Shown: positions 16,154 through 25,265 of the stretch, piece after piece | How the letters are laid out: every line of letters starts with the position of its first letter | Numbering within the stretch: position 1 is the stretch's first letter | Source of the DNA: Mucilaginibacter kameinonensis | GTDB lineage: Bacteria; Bacteroidota; Bacteroidia; Sphingobacteriales; Sphingobacteriaceae | Reading direction: 5' to 3' | Length of the DNA: 64,000 nucleotides | Assembly (NCBI RefSeq): GCF_003675385.1 | Contig: NZ_RCWZ01000004.1 | Span: 186,001-250,000 of the forward strand | Made by a program: the position numbers and the translations under genes | Notes under the pieces: model-generated | What the model was told of the DNA's origin: nothing | What the model saw: the letters and a program-made list of their open reading frames with translations, nothing else | Database searches by the model: none

Positions 16154-18922
16154 ATGAAAAAACTTTTATTCTTTATATTACTGTTCGCCTCAATAAATCT
16201 GTTTGCGCAGGACATTAAAATAACGGGGAACATTACCGATGCAGCTACAGGTAAACCGGTTTCCGGCGCAAGCATTACTGTCAAAGGAAAGCTTACCGGT
16301 ACCACTACCGATTCAAAAGGTAACTACACATTAAATGCAAACAAATTAAAGCTGCCTTTCACCATATCTGTATCGGCAGTAGGTTTTGAAGTACAGGAAA
16401 GCCAGATAACATCTGCAGAAAACCACATCAGCATAAAGCTAACCCAACAGGCTATTGTGCTTAACGAGGTAGTATCATCTGCAACGCGTATCAACCAAAG
16501 CATTTTACAATCGCCGGTAAGTATCGAAAAAATGAGCCTTAAGGCTATTAAAGATAACCCTTCATTTACTTTTTACGATGGTTTGCAAAGCGTAAAGGGT
16601 ATTGAATCGGTTACCAGCAGTTTAACCTACAAACAAATCAACACCCGTGGCTTTAACAGCACAGGTAACAGTCGTTTTTTACAACTGGTTGATGGTGTGG
16701 ATAACCAAACGCCCGGCTTAAACTTTTCGGTTGGTAACCTTTTTGGTGCTTCGGATATTGATATCGAAAGCGTAGAAGTTATCCCCGGCGCGGCTTCGGC
16801 TTTGTATGGTCCGGTGGCTTTTAACGGCCTGCTTTCACTTAAAACCAAAGATCCGTTCAAATACCAGGGCTTAACCTTACAGGTAAAAAGCGGTCTTAAC
16901 CATTTTGGCGAATCGGTTGTTAAGCCACAGGGCTTGTATGATTTTGCAGCCCGCTATGCCAAAGCATTCAACGATAAATTCGCGTTTAAAATCAACGCTT
17001 CATACCTGACCGGCCGCGATTGGTATGCTGACAATTATACCGACGTAAGCGCCTCAACCCCGGCTGCCCAACGTGGCCCTAACAACCCCGGCCGCGACGC
17101 ACTTAATATTTATGGTGATGAGGTTACCAAAACCCTACCCGGCATTGGCTTGGTATCCAGAACAGGTTATGAAGAAAAAGACCTGATGAACTATAATGTG
17201 TACAGCCTGAAACTGAACGGTGCTTTACAATACCGTTTCAGCAATAACCTGGAGGCTATTTACCAGTACAATTACGGTCGCGGTACCGCAAGCTATACAG
17301 GCAGCAGCCGTTTTGACCTTAACAACTTTGTGTTGCAAACGCACAGGATTGAATTAAAAGGCAGCAATTTCTTTATCCGTGGCTATTCGGTTGAAGAAAA
17401 CTCGCACGACTCATACAACACCCGCTCATTGGCCCAATTCATTAACCGCGACTGGGTGAAAGACCTGAACGGTAATACCGTAACGCCCGATAAAGCCGAT
17501 GATACCTGGTTTACCCGTTATGCCGCTGCATTTAATGGCTCGGTAAGTGGTGTAACTCCCAACAGTAATTCGGCAGCAAGGGCTTTTGCCGATCAGGGTC
17601 GCTTTTTACCGGGAACAGCTGAATTTAACGCAGCTAAAGATGCATCTATCCACAACTATGGTTTAAGCGGCGCCGGTGTTTTCAGTAATAGTAAGTTTTA
17701 TCATGCCGAAGGCCAGTATGACTTTACCAGCGCAATTAAAGTATTTGAACTTTTAGCAGGTGGCAGTTTCCGCGATTACCGCATGTTTACCAACGGCAGC
17801 TTGTTTGATGACAAAGACAAACGTGTAACCATTAAAGAATACGGTTCATTTGTACAGGCAGCAAAAAAACTGTTTGACGACAACCTGAAACTGACAGCCT
17901 CTATCCGTTACGATAAAAACGAGAACTTTAAAGGCAGCTTTACCCCCCGCTTTTCGGCAGTTTATACCGTTGATAAAACCTCAAACTTCAGGGCATCATA
18001 CCAAACCGGCTTCCGAAACCCAACCCCTGTTGATCAGTTTATCCACCTTAACGTAGGCCCTATCACCATCTTGGGTGGTGCGCCTAATAACAGCAAAGGT
18101 TTAAATGTTTATGAAAACTCGTTCACCTCATCATCGGTAAGTGCCTTTGGAGCGGCGTTTGGTAAGGCGGTACAAAGTGGTACGCCTTTCCCTCAGGCAA
18201 TTGAACAAAACAAAGGTCTGCTTCAAAAAGCAAGTGTGGCCTATATTAAACCCGAGCAGCAAAAAGCGTTTGAAGTGGGTTACAAAGGTTTAATGATGGA
18301 TAAATTACTGGTTGATGTAAACTACTATTACAGCAGCTATACCAATTTTATCCTGAACACGGTTGTCATCCAGCCCAGCAATCCAATTCTTGGTTCTGAC
18401 GGTCAGATTACTACAGCATCGGCAAGCGATATTCCTAACGGAAAGGTTCACGCGTTCCAATTATATACCAATGCGCCCGATAAAGTATCGGCACAGGGAG
18501 CAACCGCAGGTTTAACCTACCTGCTTGATGGTGGTTATGCGCTGGGCGGCAACGCAACCCTGTCGGTATTTAACCTTCGCAATGCTAACCCTAACAACAT
18601 TGCTGCCTTTAACACACCAAAATGGAGCACCAACGCCACATTTGGTAACAGCAACGTGATCAATGATTTTGGCTTTAACGCCGCATGGCACTGGCAAACC
18701 GCGTACGATTGGTACGGAACCTTTAACGGTACCCGTCCGGGCCGTGTAGATGCCTACTCTTTGGTTGATCTTCAGTTCAGCAAAAAACTGCCAAAACTCA
18801 AGTCAACAATCAAATTGGGCGGCAGCAATATCTTCAATAATAAAGTATACCAATCGTACGGTTCGCCGGCAATTGGCGCCATTTATTATGTATCAATAGT
18901 ATTTGATGACCTTTTAAAATAA
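16154..18922 (+). CDS. TonB-dependent receptor with carboxypeptidase-like domain
   Basis: A 922-residue outer membrane receptor. It has a signal peptide (to about residue 19), a CarboxypepD_reg-like domain (about 22-95; GNITDAATGKPVSGASITVK), a plug domain (SVEVIPGAASALYGPVAFNG) and a 22-strand-type barrel. It lacks an STN domain and has no SusD partner, so it is a classical TonB receptor rather than a SusC protein. It lies between AhpD-like copy 1 and an MFS gene 6 bp downstream, suggesting import of a small ligand handled by those proteins. Confidence 0.93.
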   Translation: MKKLLFFILLFASINLFAQDIKITGNITDAATGKPVSGASITVKGKLTGTTTDSKGNYTLNANKLKLPFTISVSAVGFEVQESQITSAENHISIKLTQQAIVLNEVVSSATRINQSILQSPVSIEKMSLKAIKDNPSFTFYDGLQSVKGIESVTSSLTYKQINTRGFNSTGNSRFLQLVDGVDNQTPGLNFSVGNLFGASDIDIESVEVIPGAASALYGPVAFNGLLSLKTKDPFKYQGLTLQVKSGLNHFGESVVKPQGLYDFAARYAKAFNDKFAFKINASYLTGRDWYADNYTDVSASTPAAQRGPNNPGRDALNIYGDEVTKTLPGIGLVSRTGYEEKDLMNYNVYSLKLNGALQYRFSNNLEAIYQYNYGRGTASYTGSSRFDLNNFVLQTHRIELKGSNFFIRGYSVEENSHDSYNTRSLAQFINRDWVKDLNGNTVTPDKADDTWFTRYAAAFNGSVSGVTPNSNSAARAFADQGRFLPGTAEFNAAKDASIHNYGLSGAGVFSNSKFYHAEGQYDFTSAIKVFELLAGGSFRDYRMFTNGSLFDDKDKRVTIKEYGSFVQAAKKLFDDNLKLTASIRYDKNENFKGSFTPRFSAVYTVDKTSNFRASYQTGFRNPTPVDQFIHLNVGPITILGGAPNNSKGLNVYENSFTSSSVSAFGAAFGKAVQSGTPFPQAIEQNKGLLQKASVAYIKPEQQKAFEVGYKGLMMDKLLVDVNYYYSSYTNFILNTVVIQPSNPILGSDGQITTASASDIPNGKVHAFQLYTNAPDKVSAQGATAGLTYLLDGGYALGGNATLSVFNLRNANPNNIAAFNTPKWSTNATFGNSNVINDFGFNAAWHWQTAYDWYGTFNGTRPGRVDAYSLVDLQFSKKLPKLKSTIKLGGSNIFNNKVYQSYGSPAIGAIYYVSIVFDDLLK

Positions 18923-18928
18923 AACAAC

Positions 18929-20197
18929 ATGAGCACTTTAGCAATTGATGAGCAGGTTGTAAAACCTCAAACAAACCTCAGCGCCGCATACAGGGCGGCG
19001 CTGTTTGTGATCTGTTTTTTTAGTACTGCCCTTGGCGGTTCGGTTTCAACGCTGATGTCGGTTTACCTGCCTGTTGTGGTAAAAGACCTTCAGGGTGCCG
19101 TTCCTGCCGATGAGATTAACGCCATAAGCGGATACATCAACGCCATTTTCATTTTTGGATGGGCTTTTGGTGGCTTTACATGGGGTGTTATCAGCGATAA
19201 AATGGGCCGCAAAAAAGCCCTGCTGCTGGCCATTGGCAGTTATGGCGTGTTCACCATTTTAACCGGATTGATGCCAACCTGGTGGGGTGTACTGCTTTGC
19301 CGCTTCTTCAGCGGTTTTGGCGTTGGTGGGGTTTTGGTAACTTCCATAACTTTGGTAAGTGAAGTTTGGCCTGCCAAAAGCAAAGCCGTGGTAATCGGGA
19401 TCCTTTCTATCGCGTTCCCTGTAGGTATTTTCTCGGCTGGGGTAATTAACCTTATCGTATCATCGTGGCGGTCGGGATTTTTGGTTGGGGTAATTCCACT
19501 TACACTGGCTATCATAGGAGCAATGATTTTGAACGAATCTGAAAACTGGCTCAACTATCGCAATGATATCGCCAACCGCGAAAACCCTTTGAATAAACTG
19601 CTCTCCAAAAGCCATCGTCGCGAACTCATAGTGGGTTCGTTAACCTTTGGTACCATGCTGATAGGTTTATGGGCCATATTTTCATGGCTGCCAACCTGGG
19701 TACAAAGCCTTATTACCGACCATGATGCAGCCAAAGAACGCGGACTAAGCATGATGTGTTTAGGTATGGGTGGATTAACCGGCGGCTTCTTTTCCGGCTG
19801 GCTGGTTAACCTGCTATCCATCAGGCGTTCTATGGTGATCTGCTTTGCGGTTTGCGCAGGTATGTCGTTCGTCCTGTTTAAAACAAACAGTACATTCAGT
19901 CCGGCCATTTATATCGAGATAGCTATACTGGCCTTGTTCTTCGGCGCAAGCCAGGGTGTATTATCAGCCTATATACCGCAATTATTCTCAACCGGTATTA
20001 AAGCCACAGCCACAGGTTTTTGCTTTAACATAGGTCGCATATTCACGGCTACAGCTGTATTATTCGTGGGTGTACTGGTATCGTCACTGGGTGGCTACGG
20101 CAACGCGCTCTTCATCTTCTCACTGGTATTTATCATAGGCTTACTGGTAGTATTATTTGTACGGGAAAAAGCTGAAGGCTTAAAGCCGAAAGTTTAG
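18929..20197 (+). CDS. MFS transporter
   Basis: The 422-residue protein has about 12 membrane segments and the MFS loop 2-3 signature in WGVISDKMGRKKALLL. The gene starts 6 bp after the TonB receptor stop and is followed 53 bp later by AhpD-like copy 2. It resembles the sugar/organic-acid symporter type of MFS, but the ligand is not predictable. Context suggests it moves the same compound across the inner membrane that the TonB receptor brings into the periplasm. Confidence 0.92.
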   Translation: MSTLAIDEQVVKPQTNLSAAYRAALFVICFFSTALGGSVSTLMSVYLPVVVKDLQGAVPADEINAISGYINAIFIFGWAFGGFTWGVISDKMGRKKALLLAIGSYGVFTILTGLMPTWWGVLLCRFFSGFGVGGVLVTSITLVSEVWPAKSKAVVIGILSIAFPVGIFSAGVINLIVSSWRSGFLVGVIPLTLAIIGAMILNESENWLNYRNDIANRENPLNKLLSKSHRRELIVGSLTFGTMLIGLWAIFSWLPTWVQSLITDHDAAKERGLSMMCLGMGGLTGGFFSGWLVNLLSIRRSMVICFAVCAGMSFVLFKTNSTFSPAIYIEIAILALFFGASQGVLSAYIPQLFSTGIKATATGFCFNIGRIFTATAVLFVGVLVSSLGGYGNALFIFSLVFIIGLLVVLFVREKAEGLKPKV

Positions 20198-20250
20198 AAA
20201 ATTAAAAAAAATCAACAATTCATTAAATCAATAATTCATTAATTAAAAAT

Positions 20251-20796
20251 ATGGCACACATCAATGTACCCGAAGGCGTTCCGGGCATCCGTTCGCTGGT
20301 AATGTTCAGACCCGAAACCGGTCAGTATTTGTATGAACTGGCCGAAGTATTATTACGCGGCGAATCAACCTTAAGTCCGGCCGACCGTGAGCTGATAGCC
20401 ACCTACGTATCATACCGTAACAATTGCACATTTTGTTACAGTAGCCACGCCGCTGCCGCCCGTTGTCTGTATGAGGATGACGCCCTTATTGTTGACGAAG
20501 TATTACGCGACATGACCGAAGCCCCGATCAGCGCCAAACTAAAAGCCCTGCTAAACATTGCAGGCAAAGTGCAGATATTGGGTAAAGAAGTAAAGCAGGA
20601 AGATGTTGACGCTGCACGTGCAGAAGGAGCAACTGACCGTGAGATCCACGACACCGTGTTAATAGCCGCCGCGTTCAGCATGTTTAACCGATACGTTGAC
20701 GGCCTGGCCAGCCTTACACCTACCGATCCGGAAGCTTATGCCGAAATGGGCAAGCGCATGGCAAAAGGTTATGTATTACCACAACCGCAACACTAA
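20251..20796 (+). CDS. AhpD-like carboxymuconolactone decarboxylase family protein (copy 2)
   Basis: The 181-residue protein carries Cys59, Cys62 and His66 in DRELIATYVSYRNNCTFCYS and the block DREIHDTVLIAAAFSMFNRY. It is clearly paralogous to the proteins at 15562 and 20814, with the shared opening VPGIRSLVMF. It starts with MAHI, like copy 3, which follows after 17 bp. All three would be cytoplasmic. Confidence 0.88.
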   Translation: MAHINVPEGVPGIRSLVMFRPETGQYLYELAEVLLRGESTLSPADRELIATYVSYRNNCTFCYSSHAAAARCLYEDDALIVDEVLRDMTEAPISAKLKALLNIAGKVQILGKEVKQEDVDAARAEGATDREIHDTVLIAAAFSMFNRYVDGLASLTPTDPEAYAEMGKRMAKGYVLPQPQH

Positions 20797-20813
20797 TTTT
20801 TAACCAGACAGCT

Positions 20814-21368
20814 ATGGCACATATAGAATTAAATAACGATCTGCCCGGCATTCGTGGGTTAATGTTTTACAGTCCGGAAACAGAAGCCCCGCTAAACGCC
20901 CTTGCCGAGCAATTGCTTCGCGATGATAACAATTCCTTATCGCGCGGAGAACGTGAGCTGATAGCCACTTACGTATCCTACCTTAACGATTGTTTCTTTT
21001 GTCAAAACGTGCATGGCGCAGTAGCCGGGCATTATCTCGGCTGTAATATTGACGAAATAGACGCTATCAAAGCCAATTTCTCCGCAGCCGACCTATCGCC
21101 AAAGATCAAAGCGCTGTTGGCCATTGCCGGTAGCGTACAAAAAGGCGGTAAACATGTAACCACAGATCAAATTGAAGCCGCCCGCGCGGAAGGCGCCGAT
21201 GATAAAGAGATCCACGACACGGTGCTAATTGCAGCCGCATTTTGCATGTTCAACCGTTACGTTGACGGCTTAGGCACATGGGCACCACAAGACCGACAAA
21301 TTTACATAGACCGGGCGCCCGAACGCGCCGAAGTTGGCTATATATCAAGCATTTTTAAGAAAGTTTAA
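20814..21368 (+). CDS. AhpD-like carboxymuconolactone decarboxylase family protein (copy 3)
   Basis: The 184-residue protein has Cys60, Cys63 and His67 (SYLNDCFFCQNVHGAVAG), so the catalytic triad of the family is kept in all three paralogues. It differs from copies 1 and 2 around the active site (QNVHG in place of SSHAA or TAHTA), which suggests diverged substrates or subunits of one complex. It is the last gene of the run and a terminator-like hairpin follows 27 bp later. Confidence 0.88.
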   Translation: MAHIELNNDLPGIRGLMFYSPETEAPLNALAEQLLRDDNNSLSRGERELIATYVSYLNDCFFCQNVHGAVAGHYLGCNIDEIDAIKANFSAADLSPKIKALLAIAGSVQKGGKHVTTDQIEAARAEGADDKEIHDTVLIAAAFCMFNRYVDGLGTWAPQDRQIYIDRAPERAEVGYISSIFKKV

Positions 21369-21394
21369 TACCTAACGCTTTATTCACATCTACG

Positions 21395-21424
21395 GCCCAG
21401 AGTTAAAAGCTCCGGGCTTTTTTT
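21395..21424 (+). terminator. intrinsic terminator after the AhpD-like/TonB operon
   Basis: GCCCAGAG (21395-21402) pairs with CTCCGGGC (21410-21417) with one A-C mismatch and is followed by seven T residues. Its position 27 bp after the last gene supports the view that copy 3 closes the operon. Confidence 0.7.
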
Positions 21425-21431
21425 GTTAAAC

Positions 21432-21557
21432 GCTGTTCGAAGTTTCTCGTTTTGTTGCTGTGGTGCTGTTCGAAGTCGGAGAATTCGGATAGCGAATTTT
21501 CCATAAACCTATTTTAACTCTTGACATCCAGCCAATTGAAACAGCAATATTACTTTG
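21432..21557 (+). promoter_or_regulatory. direct repeats and promoter before the deacetylase gene
   Basis: GCTGTTCGAAGT occurs twice, at 21432-21443 and 21465-21476, an exact 12-bp direct repeat with a 33-bp offset (three helical turns). Downstream, TTG at 21531-21533 and TACTTTG at 21551-21557 resemble the -33 and -7 promoter elements, about 30 bp before the deacetylase start at 21587. The repeats may bind a regulator; none is identified. Confidence 0.45.
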
Positions 21558-21586
21558 TAAATTAATTTAAAAAGTTAATTTTAGTT

Positions 21587-22927
21587 ATGCTTACCACCAA
21601 TTATAAACCAGTTAAAACCCTGCTGCTTACAGCACTTATTGCCTTGCAAGGTTTGCAAAGCAATGCCCAAACCAAACCGGGCACCACCGAAATAACCAAA
21701 TGGCAATACGGCAAAACCGGGGCTGTTTCCCTTACTTATGATGATGGTTCCATGAACCAGTTCAGAAAAGCCCTGCCGGTAATGGAACGCCTTAAAATGC
21801 CCGCCACATTTTTCATTATCACAGGTTCCATTCCCGGGTCTAAATACCATGGGAAATTTATAGGTCGCCCGGTAAAGGATATTATTAAGGAATCGGCAAC
21901 AGTGCCTACCAATGACCAGAACTTTTTTGAGCGATGCTCTGCCGCCGGATATCTGGGTTACATGGGCACCATAGCCTCGCATACACAGGCCGGAAGTTTG
22001 TACGATAGCGGTAAAAAGGAAAAAGCTTTTAAAGTTCTGGATGATATTTATGCCAAAGCCCGCAACGGAGAATTGAAACCGGGTTATGAACCTAACGACG
22101 AGTTTAAACAATCCATCGGTTCAACCTGGGATGATTTCAGGAAAGACGCGGCCAAAGGTTATGAGTTTGCCAGCCATTCCATTACCCACCCCAGCATGCC
22201 CGGTCTTGACGAGCCAAACCTGCTTTGGGAACTGGAAAAAAGCAAGGCCGATATCCTGGCACAGCTTGGCCCTAAACATACCTTTTCGGCAGAGTGCCCC
22301 TACGGTTTTGAAAACGACCGTGTGATGAGCTACGCGCTCAAAATTTACCCAGCACTGCGTAACCGCATGCCCGAACCATGGCTGAAGGAAATTGACCGCG
22401 CCAGTAAACAATCACCTGGCTCAACCGATAAGGATTATATCCAATGGCAGCGCGGCGCTACTACTAAAACCCCGCTGCCCATGATGAAGCTTTGGGTTGA
22501 TACTACGCTTAACCATACCAATACCTGGTTGGTACTGGTATTTCATGGTATTGACGGCATGGGTTACGAAGCCTTGCCAAGCACCCTGCTTGATGAATAT
22601 TTTCAATACATCAAAAGCAAAAACGATAAGCTTTGGATAGCGACTTTCGGTGACGTAACCCGATACATCCGCGAGCGCGAACACGGTAAAACCGTAGCTT
22701 CGGCAGTAGGCAACAGCATTCAGGTTAAAGTAAGTCATGATCTGGACGGCAAAATGTACTATCTGCCGGTAACACTTAAAACTTATGTGTCATCCAAATG
22801 GGCAAACGCGACCGTTACCCAAGGCTCAAAAAGTAAAAAGATCAATACAGCCAAAGATGCGCAAGGCACTTATGTACTGTACCAGGCACAACCAAACGGA
22901 AGCATAGTGACGCTGAAAAAAGGATAA
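21587..22927 (+). CDS. secreted polysaccharide deacetylase family protein
   Basis: The 446-residue protein has a signal peptide (to about residue 28) and a NodB-type catalytic start, GAVSLTYDDGSMNQF with Asp52/Asp53. MPATFFIITGSI follows, then the metal-binding HxxxH in FASHSITHPSM. A 100-residue C-terminal domain of beta type follows the catalytic part. Such enzymes remove acetyl groups from glycans such as chitin oligomers or peptidoglycan. It is monocistronic, with its own promoter and a terminator dyad downstream. Confidence 0.88.
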   Translation: MLTTNYKPVKTLLLTALIALQGLQSNAQTKPGTTEITKWQYGKTGAVSLTYDDGSMNQFRKALPVMERLKMPATFFIITGSIPGSKYHGKFIGRPVKDIIKESATVPTNDQNFFERCSAAGYLGYMGTIASHTQAGSLYDSGKKEKAFKVLDDIYAKARNGELKPGYEPNDEFKQSIGSTWDDFRKDAAKGYEFASHSITHPSMPGLDEPNLLWELEKSKADILAQLGPKHTFSAECPYGFENDRVMSYALKIYPALRNRMPEPWLKEIDRASKQSPGSTDKDYIQWQRGATTKTPLPMMKLWVDTTLNHTNTWLVLVFHGIDGMGYEALPSTLLDEYFQYIKSKNDKLWIATFGDVTRYIREREHGKTVASAVGNSIQVKVSHDLDGKMYYLPVTLKTYVSSKWANATVTQGSKSKKINTAKDAQGTYVLYQAQPNGSIVTLKKG

Positions 22928-22940
22928 TTATATTAGAAAA

Positions 22941-22994
22941 TTATTTCATGCTGAAGCAGATTTGGATAAAACCGTTTGCTTCAGCATGAAATAA
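22941..22994. terminator. bidirectional hairpin between convergent genes
   Basis: Perfectly complementary 18-nt arms lie at 22941-22958 and 22977-22994 (TTATTTCATGCTGAAGCA and its complement) around an 18-nt loop. The position between the deacetylase and hmp stops, and the A/T-rich outer ends, suit a bidirectional terminator. Confidence 0.7.
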
Positions 22995-23004
22995 CAATTG
23001 CGTT

Positions 23005-24216
23005 TTAGTTCAATTGCAAAGTTTGCGGGCCGAACTCTTCAAAATGGATCAGTTGTTTATCGATACCTTTTTTAACCAGCTCGCGGTAATGCAGTTCAAT
23101 AAACCCGGCCGGGCCGCAAATGTAATATTCGGTGTTGGGTTCAAATATCTCGTCGCTTAATTGATTAAGATCCACCCATCCGGAGTATAAATCATCAGCA
23201 ACTCCTTCTTCAACCTCGCTGTAGAAAATGTGTTTTTTTACTTCCTCGTTTTTGCCTTCCCAATGCTCAACAACTTCTTTAAAGGCATGTACATTTTTAT
23301 CGCGGCAACCATGGATCCAGGTTTTTGGCCGTTTACTGCCGCTTTTGATCAGGCTTTCCAGCATACTCATCAATGGGGTTTGACCAACGCCACCACTTAT
23401 AAAAACTATCGGATGATCGCCATCGCCATTTAGCACAAAGCCGCCTGCCGGTGCCGATACCTCGACAATATCTCCTTCGTTAACAAAATTATGCAAACGG
23501 TTACTGATCATACCATCGGCAAGCAATTTGGTACCGGCCTCACGTTTTACCGAAATACGGTAATACTCACCGTTTGGCGCACTTGAAATACTGTATTGAC
23601 GCGGCTGCAGCAAATTAAGCTCAGGCAAAAACAAACGCACACTTAAAAACTGACCAGGAGTAAAATCCGGCACCACCCCACCGTGAGTAGGAAACAGGTA
23701 AAAAGAAGTGATCTCGGCCGATTCTTTTACTTTCTGTTTTACTACAAATGGCCTCCAGCCAGTCCAGCCGCCTTTTTTTGCTACTTGTTTGCTATAAAGG
23801 TTTTGCTCATGTCCCGACATAATGGCCGCCAGCTGATTATAGGCGACAGTCCATGCTTCTAATAATTCCGGAGTGGCCGCATCACCCAATACTTCGCTAA
23901 TAGACGCAATCAGGTGCCCGCCAACAATGGCATAGTGCTCGGGCCTGATATCAAGACTGGTATGTTTTTGACCAATACCATCAAGCACAGGCATTAATAC
24001 TCCCGGATTTTCGATATGCTCGGCGTAGGCCAATACGGCCATGGCAAGGGCAGTTTGTTGTTTGCTGTTTTGTTGGTTACCCATGTTAAATACATTTTTA
24101 AGCTCGGGATTATGGGTAAACATCCGGTTGTAAAAATGTGTAGTTAACAATACTCCATGTTCCTTCAATACAGGTACTGTGGCCTTAACCAACTCTTTTT
24201 GTTCTTTAGTAATCAT
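23005..24216 (-). CDS. hmp: flavohaemoglobin, nitric oxide dioxygenase
   Basis: The 403-residue length and three-domain order are those of Hmp. A globin domain (about 1-138, proximal His in QKHTSLDIRPEHYAIVGGHL) is followed by an FAD domain (LQPRQYSISSAPNGEYYRI) and an NAD domain (PIVFISGGVGQTPLMSMLES, ending YYICGPAGFI). It oxidises NO to nitrate using O2 and NAD(P)H in the cytoplasm. It is the last gene of a run with two cupins and a truncated haemoglobin on the same strand, next to cbb3 oxidase genes and an Rrf2 regulator. Confidence 0.96.
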   Translation of the reverse strand: MITKEQKELVKATVPVLKEHGVLLTTHFYNRMFTHNPELKNVFNMGNQQNSKQQTALAMAVLAYAEHIENPGVLMPVLDGIGQKHTSLDIRPEHYAIVGGHLIASISEVLGDAATPELLEAWTVAYNQLAAIMSGHEQNLYSKQVAKKGGWTGWRPFVVKQKVKESAEITSFYLFPTHGGVVPDFTPGQFLSVRLFLPELNLLQPRQYSISSAPNGEYYRISVKREAGTKLLADGMISNRLHNFVNEGDIVEVSAPAGGFVLNGDGDHPIVFISGGVGQTPLMSMLESLIKSGSKRPKTWIHGCRDKNVHAFKEVVEHWEGKNEEVKKHIFYSEVEEGVADDLYSGWVDLNQLSDEIFEPNTEYYICGPAGFIELHYRELVKKGIDKQLIHFEEFGPQTLQLN

Positions 24217-24256
24217 CGTTTTAACAGTATATATTTATCATTAATTGCCGCGCCTG

Positions 24257-24553
24257 TTAGCCTTGTATTAAAAGGCAAATACTATCCTCAAGGGCCAGCA
24301 GGCTGTGCGGCACGTTTACAGGTATTTCAAAATCAGCGTCGCGTTTCAAATCAACCGCGCGTTCATGCTCGTTGTAGGTTACATGACCTTCAGTAATTAT
24401 GAGCCTGGCCGGTACTGCGGTTTTGTGTTCCTTCAAAACAGAACCTTTTTTCAGGCCGATGACCATCATTTTATAGTTATCGCTTTGCTTTAATATTTTA
24501 ACCACAGGCCCTTTGGCCAATGGCATCTGCTCCCGCACTTGTTCAATTATCAT
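24257..24553 (-). CDS. small cupin-domain protein (copy A)
   Basis: The start is set at ATG 24553 (MIIEQVREQMP); the open frame extends further upstream but would overlap the preceding cupin gene. The 98-residue product is one cupin barrel: GSVLKEHKTAVPARLIITEG is cupin box 1, and VNVPHSLLALED is box 2 with a single His. It is cytoplasmic. It lies between another cupin gene (1 bp spacing) and hmp (40 bp). Small cupins in NO or oxidative stress clusters are uncharacterised; metal binding is inferred from the fold. Confidence 0.82.
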   Translation of the reverse strand: MIIEQVREQMPLAKGPVVKILKQSDNYKMMVIGLKKGSVLKEHKTAVPARLIITEGHVTYNEHERAVDLKRDADFEIPVNVPHSLLALEDSICLLIQG

Positions 24554-24554
24554 G

Positions 24555-24848
24555 TTAGTTAATGTTAGTAGTATCAGGCTCGAAGTATCTGATCTGCGCA
24601 CCCTTGGCCAGTACAATCCATGCTTTAAAATCATCAATTATTTTAAGCATGTGCTGCTCATTGGCCGGTATCAGGAAAGTTTCGCCTTTGCTGAGCTCAT
24701 AAGTTTCGCCCTCGTAAATGAGCAGGGCATTTCCGTCTTCCACAATCAAGTAAGCGTCAGATGTAGCTATGTGCCTTTTCATATTGGCACCGGCGGTTAG
24801 CTCAATTTTAACCACCTGGAAATATTCGTTTGTTTGAAGCTGTTTCAT
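24555..24848 (-). CDS. small cupin-domain protein (copy B)
   Basis: The start is set at ATG 24848 (MKQLQTNEYFQVV), giving 97 residues. The cupin boxes are visible as AGANMKRHIATSDAYLIVED and GETFLIPANEQHMLKIIDD, with one His in each. The stop is 1 bp before the start of copy A, so the two are translationally linked and may form a heteromer. They are only distantly alike. Confidence 0.82.
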   Translation of the reverse strand: MKQLQTNEYFQVVKIELTAGANMKRHIATSDAYLIVEDGNALLIYEGETYELSKGETFLIPANEQHMLKIIDDFKAWIVLAKGAQIRYFEPDTTNIN

Positions 24849-24878
24849 AATTTGGTTTTTAATATCCCAAAGCATTTG

Positions 24879-25265
24879 CTACATGATCACCCTGCCGGGC
24901 CCGCCTTTCATATTGGCCAGCTTACTCATGAACATCACCGCCATTATGCCAGCCCTGTTTTTAGCGTCATCGGCCATGGGGCCTGCGAAGTACGCGTCGA
25001 CGGTTTCGGTAAACAGTTCCAGCCAGCGGTCAAAATGAGCATTACCGATAGGCAGCGGCGCATGCCTGGCAAAGGGATTACCTTTAAACCCCGGAACACC
25101 AAATAAAGCGGCATTCCAGAAAGCGTACATTTTATCAAGGTGCGGCTGCCAATCGTCTTTAATCACGTCGGCAAAAACGGGCCCCAATAACCCGTCAAGC
25201 CGCACCCTGGTATAAAATTCATCAACCATTAACTTAATTGATGTTATGTCTTCTATGTCGTTCAT
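24879..25265 (-). CDS. group III truncated haemoglobin
   Basis: The 128-residue protein has the group III layout: FYTRVRLDGLLGPVF, DDWQPHLDKMYAFWNAALFG, then GNPFARHAPLPIGNAHFDRW, where HFDRWLELF contains the proximal His. Group III truncated globins such as Campylobacter Ctb bind O2 or NO and modulate respiration. It is the first gene of the run trHb-cupin-cupin-hmp on this strand, with 30 bp to the next gene. Confidence 0.9.
   Translation of the reverse strand: MNDIEDITSIKLMVDEFYTRVRLDGLLGPVFADVIKDDWQPHLDKMYAFWNAALFGVPGFKGNPFARHAPLPIGNAHFDRWLELFTETVDAYFAGPMADDAKNRAGIMAVMFMSKLANMKGGPGRVIM

Noticed and set aside
21581..22111. 176-codon minus-strand frame opposite the deacetylase
   Set aside because: It lies fully within the deacetylase gene, whose NodB motifs are clear. 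The antisense product has no recognisable motif.
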